Of a stretch of DNA of 64,000 nucleotides, positions 9,019 through 18,637 are shown piece by piece. Source of the stretch: Symsagittifera roscoffensis (lineage: Eukaryota > Xenacoelomorpha > Acoela > Convolutidae); NCBI RefSeq assembly GCF_963678635.1, contig NC_087071.1, positions 22,473,194 through 22,537,193 of the forward strand, read 5' to 3'. How positions within the stretch are numbered: position 1 is the stretch's first letter; every line of letters starts with the position of its first letter. Under the pieces are notes generated by a model, which worked only from the letters and a program-made list of their open reading frames with translations, made no database searches and was not told the origin of the DNA. The position numbers were made by a program, and so were the translations under genes.

Positions 9019-12000
9019 ATGATAAAAGTCGAAAATGACTATGAATCTGTCATATATGAACAACCCTTTCCATCACATATATATGAAAATCAATCAGAAT
9101 TTCTTCAAAATAATTACACTACACCCATAAATTCCACACCAACGACGCAAGAAAAAAACACTACAAATCAAACCAATAAAAATACCAAAACAAAATGCTT
9201 GAATACAAACCACATTTATCAAAATATACAAAAAGAACAACCCAAAGAAAAAATTTGGACAATACCATTTCTCTTAGAAAGCCCAAGAAATAAAGAATTT
9301 CAACCACCAGACCTTGAAATAGATTTTTTAATTGATTCAGGAGCAGAATCAAACATAATAAACATCCCCACATGGAATGAAATAAAAACTTTACACCCAA
9401 AACTAACACCTCTTGAAACCTCCAGTAAGTTAGCAACAGCACAAGGATCAACATTGATAAACTACGGAAAAATCCAATTATTTCTCCTCCCTACCAGAAC
9501 AATGGAGCAAAGCAAAATTTTAAATAAGCCATTTAAACAAATATTTCATATCACTGATATTAAATATAATATCATTGGAATACCATTTATTTCGAAGTAT
9601 ATACCAACAATTAACATACTAAATAGTAAAATATTAATCAAAGATAAATATACAAAAACAAAAGAAACATCCTTAACATTTTTTCAAAGATTAAATAAAC
9701 AACCACCATTCTTTTCAAAATTTTATCCGATATTTAACCAACAAAGAAAACACCTGAAACCACTATCAGGAAACATCTATAATTTTTCAATCAAACAAGT
9801 TCACCAATATGATAAAGAACAAAACAAACAAAAATTTTATATGTCAGATTTTGAATTCAAACCTATTCATAAATTTTTCAAAATCACAATCTCTTCAATA
9901 AAATATTTGAAAAATTCGAATTCCGATATCATTTCCTTACATGTCTATAATAATACACCTTACCAAGTAACATTACCTTTAGGACTTTTAGGATATTGTG
10001 AAACCAACGCTACAATATCACCAATACACGAAAAAGCCTATCGCGTAAATAATATACTCCAATTACTAGATATTTGCCAATCTACAATTCTTAATGAAGA
10101 ATTATCTATAAATAATATAATAAGTAACGAAAACAGAAATACGGATTATTTCACAAAAACTCCATATTTCAAACCTACATTCAACATAAGTAACTACACA
10201 GCAGACCAACAGAAATTTTTAACAATGTTTAATTTCCAACATTCACAAATAACACAAGACGAATTCGAAAAATTAGCCAAACAGCTAATTAAATATTCAT
10301 CAGTCTATGCAACATCAAAATTCGATGTTGGAAAAATCAGTTCATCACTACATCTCCCGTTAAAACCAGACGCAGTTTTCAAAAAACAGAGAGCAAGTAA
10401 AGTACCAATTCACTTACATGATAAAGTAAACAGATTACTCGATATTTTAGAACAGTACAATATTATATCACCAGTTAATAAAGAAGAACAACCAAAAGGC
10501 AACACATTCATCAACCCCGTTATCATTCTAGCTAAAGGAGAATCATTAAAAATCGTTCTCGACGCTAGATACCTCAATTCACTTATAGATGAATCAAAAT
10601 GTAATTGGCCCATTGAACCAATACAAGTTATTTTAACAAAAATAAACGGCAAATACTTTACAACCGCCGATATGAATAGTGCATACAATCAAATGCCACT
10701 AGATGAACAATCACGACGTTTAACACAATTTGTTATCGGAAACCAACAATATGAATTCAACCGCTTATTCTATGGAATATCCATAGGACCAGCAGCATTT
10801 TCAGCTTTTATGAGCAAAATTTTTAGACCACTAATACTCAAGAAAAACGCAATCACCTATCTAGACGATGTTTTTATGCAATCACAAACAAAAGACGAAA
10901 TGTTCAGTGTTTTAGAAAAATATCACCAAATACTTCAGAACGAAAATCTGAAGGCCGCCCCCGATAAATCACACTTCTTTTTGACAAGAGTTAAATTCTT
11001 AGGACATAACATAGAAAGAAAAACAATCACTCCACTGAAATCACGCATTGACGCTATTCAAAAACTTCAACCACCAACAAATAAAAAGAAAATCCAAGAA
11101 TTCCTTGGAATGTTAAACTTTTTAAGTAAATATGTTTATAAAATGCAATTATATCTACGACCATTTTATAACATCCTTAGACAACAAAATAACTTTGAAT
11201 GGAATACAGAACATCAAGCACGATTCGAAGAAATAAAGAAACTTTTAACTGAACAAATTTCAAATACAATTCCAGACCCTGATCAACCATTTTATGCAAT
11301 GTGCGATGCTTCGAACTTTGGCATCGGCGCAGCATTATTACAATCACATAATGGTACAAACAAAATGAACCTTATATCAGCAAACTCCCGATTATTCACT
11401 CAAGCAGAGCTACGACTCTCAACCCTAATGAGAGAATGTACAGCCATAATCTATACACTTACAGAATATGAATTTCTGATACTTGGATCAAAACATCCCA
11501 CAGTTTTATTCACAGACCACAAACCAATCATTTTTCTTTTCACACAAAAATCTAACCCAAACCACCGAGTTTACAGATTTCAATTAATTCTAATGAAGTT
11601 TCCAAACTTACATATAGTTTGGACTGCAGGAAAAAATCTTGCATTACCAGACACCTTAAGTCGAAATACACCACCTGAATTACTTACACGAAAAACAACA
11701 GTTGAAATACCCAAAAACATAAAATTCTACCTTGCAGAAAACGAAACATCACCTCGATTAGAATGCAAATATGCAGTAAAAACTGATATTGAACAATCAC
11801 AAATAAATAATTTACAACATTTCCCACTTTATTTAGATTGTCAAAATAATCATTATGAAGTTGATCTACTTGGAACATCAACTTTCAAACCAATCCCATA
11901 TTCTCAATGGATAAAAAGTAACACCCAACAAAAACGAACAAAACAACACCTACCTAAGAAAGACCATTTTCCACTAATCGAAAAAGAAGATTTAACTGAT

Positions 12001-13872
12001 AAAATAAATTTATCAGGACCACAAACAAATGATTCAAAATACACAATAAATCAAGTTTTTGACCTTCACGACCCACTTGATACAATACCCTTATCTAAAT
12101 TAGAAATCGAAAACATTTTTCTCCCCCCAACAGATACGATTACAATTTCAACACTGAAACAATATCAAAATCTTGACCCAATAATTCGACAACTGAAATC
12201 ATGGCACAAATATAAAACTAAACCTATCAAAGCAGATTCAACCATTCTAGGAAACAAAACACTCCTCCGATACTTTCGCAAATTTAACAACACAACAATT
12301 AACGAAAAAACAGACCTTTTAGAGTATAACCTAAATGAATCTACAGTTCCCTGTCTCCCTATAAGTATGATTCTTATAGCTTTTAATATTTCACATACAC
12401 AAAATATTAAAGGACACTCTGGATCAGAAAAAACATATTCAAATTTTATACAAAATTTTTACTTCCCAAATGCACCGATTTGGATAAAAGTACTATGCAA
12501 TGATTGTATAGTATGTCAACTGAATAAACCTTACCCAAATCAAAAACAAATAGCACAAAAACAAGATTTTAAAGGACAAAGTTTGTACTTTAATCACCGT
12601 ATCTCATTTGATACTAAAGGCCCAATTTCACCCTCATCAGAAGGAAACTCCTACATTATGGTAATTGTTGACGCATTTACACATTATGTAGCACTTAACC
12701 CAGTACCACATTGTAACGCTTATTACGCTTACACAACACTCTATGAACACTGGATAGCAAAATTCGGACTACCAGAAATTTTAGTTACAGACAACGGTAC
12801 AGAATTCATAAATAATGAAATTATCACACTATGTCATTTATATAACATTAAACACAAACCACGTACATCTCATGCACCTTGGACAAACGGTTTAGTCGAA
12901 GGTATGAACCGCTCACTGCAAGAATATCTTAGATGTATCATCAACGGAAATGATACAAAATATACCGAATGGTCAGCAGATGTAAAATTATTTCCCTTAG
13001 CATATAATTCACAAATCACGACAACTTTAGGAATGTCACCATATGAAATGGTTTTCAACCAAAAGCCACGCAAACCAATAATGTTTACAGCAAATTCCCA
13101 TAAAAACGCACAAGGTTATTGTCAACCAACTAAAGACTCAATTTGTTATAACCTACCTTTACATACACACGATGAAGATCATTTTCATCACCCACAAATT
13201 CTTAAATTAGCCTCCGGTACACACACCGAATGGATTTTAAATAGAGATAAGAAACACAATGAAATTTACCAAAAAATAACGAAAAAGTTATTACAAAGAC
13301 AAAACATAAATGAAAAAATCAATTCACGTTTTACACCAGCTTCCGATTTAAAAATTGGAACATTTGTTTTAATACCTAATTTTAATACTCAAAAAGGAAT
13401 TTCTAAAAAATTACAACCCCTTCGAAAAGGACCATACCAAATAATTGCAAAACCCACTGATGTCACATATAAAATTACCGACTCAAACAAAAAAGAAATC
13501 GTTCAACATCGAAACAACCTATTACCTTATTACCCAAAAGAATACGCACTCCGCGAATTAACTCAATTATATTCTTTCACAGGATTAAAAATCATTCAAA
13601 ATGAACCACATCTGAAAAACACAGAACAAAATGATAACCCCACCGAAAATCAAAACACAAAACCAACCGCCACCAAAAACAATACACAAAACCATAAAGA
13701 ATCTCCAAAACAAAGAAAAAATAGAAAAATGACAGAACAAATAATACCCCAAGAAGAAATAGACAAATTTGAACATAGAAAAACAACAAGACTCCGAAAT
13801 CAACCACGTAAAAACTACAAAATGTTCATCCCCCAATCCAAAATATTAAAGAAAGTAGAATTTAAAAAGTAA
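9019..13872 (+). CDS. pol: pol: protease, reverse transcriptase, RNase H, integrase
   Basis: A 1,617-codon frame counted from the first ATG after the gag stop, though it is open from 8623. An aspartic protease has the DSGAES motif at residue 106. RT has LDARYLNS, the TADMNSAY region and the catalytic YLDD at about 614. RNase H has CDASNFG at 762 and TDHKP. Integrase has an HHCC zinc finger (CNDCIVC near 1160) and the catalytic triad D1198, D1258, E1294 (D,D35E spacing), followed by a GPY motif (LRKGPYQII) near 1470. The C-terminal 100 residues are lysine/asparagine-rich. All catalytic residues are present, so this copy could still supply enzymes if translated. The order is Ty3/gypsy type. Without an intact gag frame upstream its expression is doubtful. 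Confidence 0.93.
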   Translation: MIKVENDYESVIYEQPFPSHIYENQSEFLQNNYTTPINSTPTTQEKNTTNQTNKNTKTKCLNTNHIYQNIQKEQPKEKIWTIPFLLESPRNKEFQPPDLEIDFLIDSGAESNIINIPTWNEIKTLHPKLTPLETSSKLATAQGSTLINYGKIQLFLLPTRTMEQSKILNKPFKQIFHITDIKYNIIGIPFISKYIPTINILNSKILIKDKYTKTKETSLTFFQRLNKQPPFFSKFYPIFNQQRKHLKPLSGNIYNFSIKQVHQYDKEQNKQKFYMSDFEFKPIHKFFKITISSIKYLKNSNSDIISLHVYNNTPYQVTLPLGLLGYCETNATISPIHEKAYRVNNILQLLDICQSTILNEELSINNIISNENRNTDYFTKTPYFKPTFNISNYTADQQKFLTMFNFQHSQITQDEFEKLAKQLIKYSSVYATSKFDVGKISSSLHLPLKPDAVFKKQRASKVPIHLHDKVNRLLDILEQYNIISPVNKEEQPKGNTFINPVIILAKGESLKIVLDARYLNSLIDESKCNWPIEPIQVILTKINGKYFTTADMNSAYNQMPLDEQSRRLTQFVIGNQQYEFNRLFYGISIGPAAFSAFMSKIFRPLILKKNAITYLDDVFMQSQTKDEMFSVLEKYHQILQNENLKAAPDKSHFFLTRVKFLGHNIERKTITPLKSRIDAIQKLQPPTNKKKIQEFLGMLNFLSKYVYKMQLYLRPFYNILRQQNNFEWNTEHQARFEEIKKLLTEQISNTIPDPDQPFYAMCDASNFGIGAALLQSHNGTNKMNLISANSRLFTQAELRLSTLMRECTAIIYTLTEYEFLILGSKHPTVLFTDHKPIIFLFTQKSNPNHRVYRFQLILMKFPNLHIVWTAGKNLALPDTLSRNTPPELLTRKTTVEIPKNIKFYLAENETSPRLECKYAVKTDIEQSQINNLQHFPLYLDCQNNHYEVDLLGTSTFKPIPYSQWIKSNTQQKRTKQHLPKKDHFPLIEKEDLTDKINLSGPQTNDSKYTINQVFDLHDPLDTIPLSKLEIENIFLPPTDTITISTLKQYQNLDPIIRQLKSWHKYKTKPIKADSTILGNKTLLRYFRKFNNTTINEKTDLLEYNLNESTVPCLPISMILIAFNISHTQNIKGHSGSEKTYSNFIQNFYFPNAPIWIKVLCNDCIVCQLNKPYPNQKQIAQKQDFKGQSLYFNHRISFDTKGPISPSSEGNSYIMVIVDAFTHYVALNPVPHCNAYYAYTTLYEHWIAKFGLPEILVTDNGTEFINNEIITLCHLYNIKHKPRTSHAPWTNGLVEGMNRSLQEYLRCIINGNDTKYTEWSADVKLFPLAYNSQITTTLGMSPYEMVFNQKPRKPIMFTANSHKNAQGYCQPTKDSICYNLPLHTHDEDHFHHPQILKLASGTHTEWILNRDKKHNEIYQKITKKLLQRQNINEKINSRFTPASDLKIGTFVLIPNFNTQKGISKKLQPLRKGPYQIIAKPTDVTYKITDSNKKEIVQHRNNLLPYYPKEYALRELTQLYSFTGLKIIQNEPHLKNTEQNDNPTENQNTKPTATKNNTQNHKESPKQRKNRKMTEQIIPQEEIDKFEHRKTTRLRNQPRKNYKMFIPQSKILKKVEFKK

Positions 13873-14473
13873 TTTTAAGATTTCATACTTCACAATCTTG
13901 AAACCCCCGTAACATTTTTCATTTCAATTTTTCAAAATAACATGCTCACAAGTACGCAATAATTCTAGTTCAAAATAGACCAATAGGATTCATCCAATCC
14001 GCCACTTTCTCTAACTCAAACTAAGATCAATTAGACGAATAATCTAGAACTCCAGGCACATCTCTAACTATAACTTTACAACCTCCAGGTCAAAAATAAG
14101 CAAATCACTCCAACTTGACAGCTAAAATAAATATCACCATAATACCGTACCCCTCCCTTATCTAATAACCCAAAGATCAACAATATTTCCCCAACTCAGA
14201 CCACGAATACCCCCAAAACAAATTTGATAACTTCGCCTAAAGTAACAAAATGAAGATTTTAATTAGCCTAAAGTATAAAAATCTCACCATACCCCGGATC
14301 ATTTGACAAACAAAAATAAAGAAAAAGACGACCTCCCAGTCACCATGAAAATTGCCCCCAACAGTTTTTTACGAAACTCAACCCACTTGTCAAAAAAACT
14401 AATAAATAATTCGACCACACTAGAAAATCGCCTCAAACAGCAAAAAATATTCGACCAAGAGATCATTTCTTAA
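13873..14473 (+). other. Non-coding spacer between pol and the downstream genes
   Basis: About 600 nt with no ORF in either copy, yet alignable between them. It holds a short direct repeat, (TTA/C)GCCTAAAGTA, at about 14235 and 14266, also doubled in copy 2. The position suits a promoter, splice acceptor or RNA element for the downstream messages, but I cannot assign one. Confidence 0.4.
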
Positions 14474-14704
14474 ATGCTTTTCTCTCAAACAGTCGCTCAA
14501 ATACTTATAAATTTTAAACATTTTTTTTCAATACTTGAAGCTTTTATAATATTTCTTTTTGATCTACTTGAATCTTTTCTAATAATCTTAATCATTTTTT
14601 GTAACATTTTTTTAATTTTCTACACAATACTCGAACTATTCCTCCAACTTTCCAAAACCCTTGAATATATCCACAGGTACGATTTTAACAACTTGTCTAA
14701 ATGA
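14474..14704 (+). CDS. 76-aa hydrophobic membrane ORF
   Basis: Short protein (MLFSQTVAQILINF...) with two long hydrophobic stretches, residues about 8-36 and 38-60 (LESFLIILIIFCNIFLIFYT), and a polar C-terminus. Copy 2 has a same-length homologue at 56041-56271 with many conservative changes and no frame break, which supports coding. Size and shape resemble viroporins or small viral membrane proteins, but there is no specific family match. A splice-donor-like CCACAG|GTACGA lies at 14671-14682 inside the ORF in both copies. Its stop overlaps the next start as ATGA. Confidence 0.6.
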   Translation: MLFSQTVAQILINFKHFFSILEAFIIFLFDLLESFLIILIIFCNIFLIFYTILELFLQLSKTLEYIHRYDFNNLSK

Positions 14705-14889
14705 TACGAACAATTTTCAGTAGAACTGATATTTTTTTATTGTTTGTAATTTTCATAACATTTCTATCATCCCTCATTTTGACCATATGTAAATGCATAA
14801 AGAAAGCAATCATCACATTTGCCCTAGCAACAATTTTTTTAATTATTTTTTTGGAAGAATATTATAATAAACATAAACCTTCCCACTAA
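14701..14889 (+). CDS. 62-aa hydrophobic membrane ORF
   Basis: Starts at the ATGA overlap with the preceding ORF, an arrangement used for termination-reinitiation. The product has two hydrophobic segments (FLLFVIFITFLSSLILTIC and IITFALATIFLIIF) separated by CKCIKKA, and a charged tail. Copy 2 has the same ORF with one extra T in a T-run, which breaks it. The pair with the 76-aa ORF suggests two small integral membrane proteins, possibly partners or ion channels; this is inference. Confidence 0.55.
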   Translation: MIRTIFSRTDIFLLFVIFITFLSSLILTICKCIKKAIITFALATIFLIIFLEEYYNKHKPSH

Positions 14890-14894
14890 AGTAA

Positions 14895-16031
14895 CAATTC
14901 AAAAATCCATCAAAAATTGCTACCCAACAGTCACAGAATCAGTCTTCACCGACATCATCCCAAGATAACCAAACACCACCTTCAACTACTCAAAATCCTC
15001 AAACATCTACACGAATTTCTTTTCAAGACAATCCATACACTTTTGAAGAACGGCACGCTCGTTTATCTGAACCACTAGAACCAGTTCAACGACAAGCATC
15101 CCTAAGTGAACCAACATATAATCTTTACCCAACACTACCACAAGAACTAAGTAGAATACGAAACCTTAGTCAAAACCAAAACACAACAGAAATAGATAGA
15201 CAAATTATACATCCTCGACGAAACAGAAATTTTCAAACTCCCCGAGTTCATTTTGATATACCTCAATCCCCATCACAAACCACTCCAGAAAACACCACTG
15301 GTATCACACCAGAAACTCCTACACTTTTTTCACAACGAAGCACTTCAAGTCTCCCCTCAGACTACTTAGGTTCAACACCAACATCTGAACAAGCACGAGA
15401 AAATCCTTTTAACCCCCCAAACCTAACATCACGACTACCATATTGGACTACACATTCATTTACACAAGGTGAACCAAATTTAGTCAATGACCCCATAGAT
15501 ATTTCTACGGATACAACAACATCCTCATAACTACCAGAAACATTATCACTACCATCAACACCATCAATAAGCCAATTTTCACCACCACCTTTTAACTTAA
15601 ATTTTCCAAATAATCTCGACGCCAGATATCGAGAACAATCATCAATAAATATTCCTTTAAGATTAGATTGGAATACATTCACAGCACCTCCACCATTATT
15701 TGGACAACATCAAGAAAGTAACCGCCTTCATAACTGGGCACTTAATAGATTACAATATCGCCAAGATATTCACAACGATATCCGTGATCACAATATTCAA
15801 ATACTCCAACAAAACAGTTTACAATTAAAATTTGAAATCACAGTTAAGTTAAATAACATTACCCAACATCCCTACCCATTAAATCCACCTAACATAACAG
15901 CTCAATCACTACCACCACCGTTTATAACTACTGAAGTAATATATAAATACGACAGATACACCAAAAACACAATTGGTTACATTACATTTTATAACCCATA
16001 CTCAGGATTATCATACACATGTATATTCTAA
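14895..16031 (+). pseudogene. Methionine-free ORF (about 378 codons), one nonsense codon in this copy
   Basis: This frame opens after TAA at 14892-14894 and contains no methionine codon to its end at 16031. TAA at 15528-15530 interrupts it; copy 2 has TCA there and is fully open. The N-terminal two-thirds is serine/threonine/proline/glutamine-rich. The last 110 residues look globular (IPLRLDWNTFTAPPPLFG, LQLKFEITVKLNNITQ, TIGYITFYNPYSGLSYTCIF). Its last 13 nt overlap the env start codon. Acceptor-like CAG triplets at 14928-14942 sit where the two copies begin to align in frame, so it is probably a downstream exon or starts without AUG. No function is recognised. Confidence 0.6.
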
Positions 16032-18637
16032 AATTATTAATTTTTCTCCAACTCCTTTTTCTAGTAACCTCAAATCAAAACATAAACCCTTCCCCTCGTA
16101 CAGGACCACAAGATTTATTAGTAACACATTACGATTGCGAAGAAAATGAACAAAAAACACTACACAAATATGCAATAAATCAAGTATCACAATGTGAAAC
16201 AGAACCACAAGCTATAGAAACCACAGATATAATAGCAACACTCTATTCAAAAGCCCGAGCAACAACAGTTACAGGTTATAAATTCACAGCAACATTTTCC
16301 GAAAAGAAAGTACATTGTTCACAAGTCTCGAACGGAAACAAAAACCGACTTGACCATGAATCATTCTATCAAAGTAATATAGAACGTCTTTTACATCTCA
16401 ATCCCGACGATTGTAAAAATGAATTACTTAGACTAAACATCACACAAAATAAAAACTCCCAAAGAAAGTTAGTAAATTTTCAAGTTTTTCCAGACTCTGT
16501 ACATCAATCACAACTTGAAAGACACCAAGGACATATAAAACTAGACAAAAAATACCCGTATAACGGCGCACACGGACGATTAACCTATGACCTACATGAT
16601 AAACATTGGATACCACACATTGGTATAAATAACCCATCAAACTGCAAAGCAGACACGAAAAATAAAGGATACCAAGAAATAATGTTTTTCGATTGGAAAA
16701 TACAACTCGAAAAAATACAACTCACACGAGATTTATCTGATAATACAATGATCTATCAAGGAATCCGACTACCTTGTAAAAATGATCAAGGATATTGCGA
16801 CCCTACAACGAGAACACAAGCAACAATTGTTTGGTTCCCCGAAGATACATGTACAACATTTCAAGTAGCAAAAATACACGCTCGTATGATAAAATTTCAC
16901 GAAAAATATTTTATACAATCAATTCCATATGAACAAGTCCATCCATCACGCAAACTAAGTTCCGATTTTAGAAACATAGATAATATAGAAAATAAATTGA
17001 CACGTTTTCAAATATATCAAGAAACAGAACTTGCATGTAAATACAGGAATCCACTTCACAGAACACAATACTCTGAAATATTAGTTGAATACGAAAAAGG
17101 ATTCGACATGACCACTGGAAAAGTGAAAATCGACCCATATGCCACAGGTCATCCTCTAAACGAAGGAACATCCTATATACCAGTTAATTTTGAAAAAAGC
17201 AACGGACAACCTGGTGGACATCTAAAACCTTATGACACCAGAAGCACACGCTTACAAGAATTATCACTAATGAATACTACATATTTCGGTAATATCCACT
17301 ATGATATTCATTTGGATATGAAACTAGACTATACAATTAGCCGCATTTTTCAAGAAATGTCACTCTCCGAATTAGAAACACTACACCAACTATGCGAATT
17401 AGAACGAACACAAATATTACAATCACTTGCACTAGCAGTATTAAAAATACCCTACGCAGGATACTTATTATCTGGAAATAGATCAAATTTTTTAGACTAC
17501 GAAGGAAACATCTTATGGTTTTATACTTGTACTAAAAAAGTATCACCACTATACGTTTTTGAAGATAAACGATGTTATAAAAGAATCCCTATCTTTTATA
17601 AGAATAAAGTACATTTCGTGGATACACTTTCACGAAGAACCTATTTCTGGGATACCGCAGTCCCATGTGGATCAGAAAACAGCCACAATGTAGTACAACT
17701 AAACCCTGATGAAAATAAATATTATCTTCTCACTCCATATCCCACATTAATGCAATCACTCAAAAAATTTTCACCAGAAAGCATTCGCGCTATTGCTCGA
17801 AACCCAAATATAGACTTACAATCAATAGGAATCTATTCAAAATCAGATATTCAACATCACATTAGAACACAACAATTCCAAGAATTATTAACACAAATGG
17901 ACACTATACAAAGACAATCAATAGACCAAAATTTACGCAAACTTGCAGAAACCGCAGGATTTGCCGATATCTACACGCAAGACTATAGCGGATATTTTAA
18001 AGACATTAAAGATTATATATATCTAAACGGCGAAAAATACCGTCCCCAAGATATATCACCAATTAACATTTTTAGCTTTGTTACACTCAAAAATGAGATC
18101 CTCGATTTTCTAGGATGGCCCTACTACATCTTAGAAAAATTGACTATTTTATACGCAATGTTTAACTTTATTGGATTTCTTTTCTCACTTTTAAAAGGAA
18201 TCTACAACACATGTGCTATACACACACAAGTAAACAGACAAGCAAGTGTAGCACGCATACTATTTGCAGGATTTTTTGGAATCTTTTCTACATCTATAAA
18301 CAAAATTCTTTTAGACGCACAAATAAAAGAATATAACACAAAAATAACAACACGACAAAATACATACGACGAAGAACATAACAATGTCGACACACAGCCA
18401 ACGGCACCACAATTACCACCCCTACCAAATAACCATCCACTATCCCTAGTCCCACGAAATTTTCGAAATTTAGCCATCACACATAATCCAAATTTTAGAC
18501 TCACCACATCGCAAAGTCCCGTCCAACATATAATAACACATCAATCACAAGATGATAATACTTATGAACAAATTATTGAACAACCCCATACCACCGCTTT
18601 TCAATCTCAAAATAATAATTTTTTTAGCCCACGATGA
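16019..18637 (+). CDS. env: env-like membrane glycoprotein
   Basis: An 872-codon ORF. It starts with a clear signal peptide (MYILKLLIFLQLLFLVTS), has many cysteines and several N-glycosylation sequons, and carries a hydrophobic segment at about 695-730 (LYAMFNFIGFLFSLLKGIYN), followed by a cytoplasmic tail of about 140 residues. Position after pol and topology (type I, large ectodomain) are those of a retroviral or errantiviral Env that would mediate particle entry. I do not see the furin site and fusion-peptide layout of baculovirus-F-type Env. The cysteine-rich N-terminus might relate to other invertebrate-virus glycoproteins, but that is unverified. The ORF is intact here. The stop overlaps the next ORF as ATGA. 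Confidence 0.75.
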   Translation: MYILKLLIFLQLLFLVTSNQNINPSPRTGPQDLLVTHYDCEENEQKTLHKYAINQVSQCETEPQAIETTDIIATLYSKARATTVTGYKFTATFSEKKVHCSQVSNGNKNRLDHESFYQSNIERLLHLNPDDCKNELLRLNITQNKNSQRKLVNFQVFPDSVHQSQLERHQGHIKLDKKYPYNGAHGRLTYDLHDKHWIPHIGINNPSNCKADTKNKGYQEIMFFDWKIQLEKIQLTRDLSDNTMIYQGIRLPCKNDQGYCDPTTRTQATIVWFPEDTCTTFQVAKIHARMIKFHEKYFIQSIPYEQVHPSRKLSSDFRNIDNIENKLTRFQIYQETELACKYRNPLHRTQYSEILVEYEKGFDMTTGKVKIDPYATGHPLNEGTSYIPVNFEKSNGQPGGHLKPYDTRSTRLQELSLMNTTYFGNIHYDIHLDMKLDYTISRIFQEMSLSELETLHQLCELERTQILQSLALAVLKIPYAGYLLSGNRSNFLDYEGNILWFYTCTKKVSPLYVFEDKRCYKRIPIFYKNKVHFVDTLSRRTYFWDTAVPCGSENSHNVVQLNPDENKYYLLTPYPTLMQSLKKFSPESIRAIARNPNIDLQSIGIYSKSDIQHHIRTQQFQELLTQMDTIQRQSIDQNLRKLAETAGFADIYTQDYSGYFKDIKDYIYLNGEKYRPQDISPINIFSFVTLKNEILDFLGWPYYILEKLTILYAMFNFIGFLFSLLKGIYNTCAIHTQVNRQASVARILFAGFFGIFSTSINKILLDAQIKEYNTKITTRQNTYDEEHNNVDTQPTAPQLPPLPNNHPLSLVPRNFRNLAITHNPNFRLTTSQSPVQHIITHQSQDDNTYEQIIEQPHTTAFQSQNNNFFSPR

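Noticed and set aside
14671..14942. Splice from the CCACAG|GTACGA donor into the methionine-free frame
   Set aside because: The donor leaves two bases of a codon while the CAG acceptors start a whole codon, so the frames do not join.
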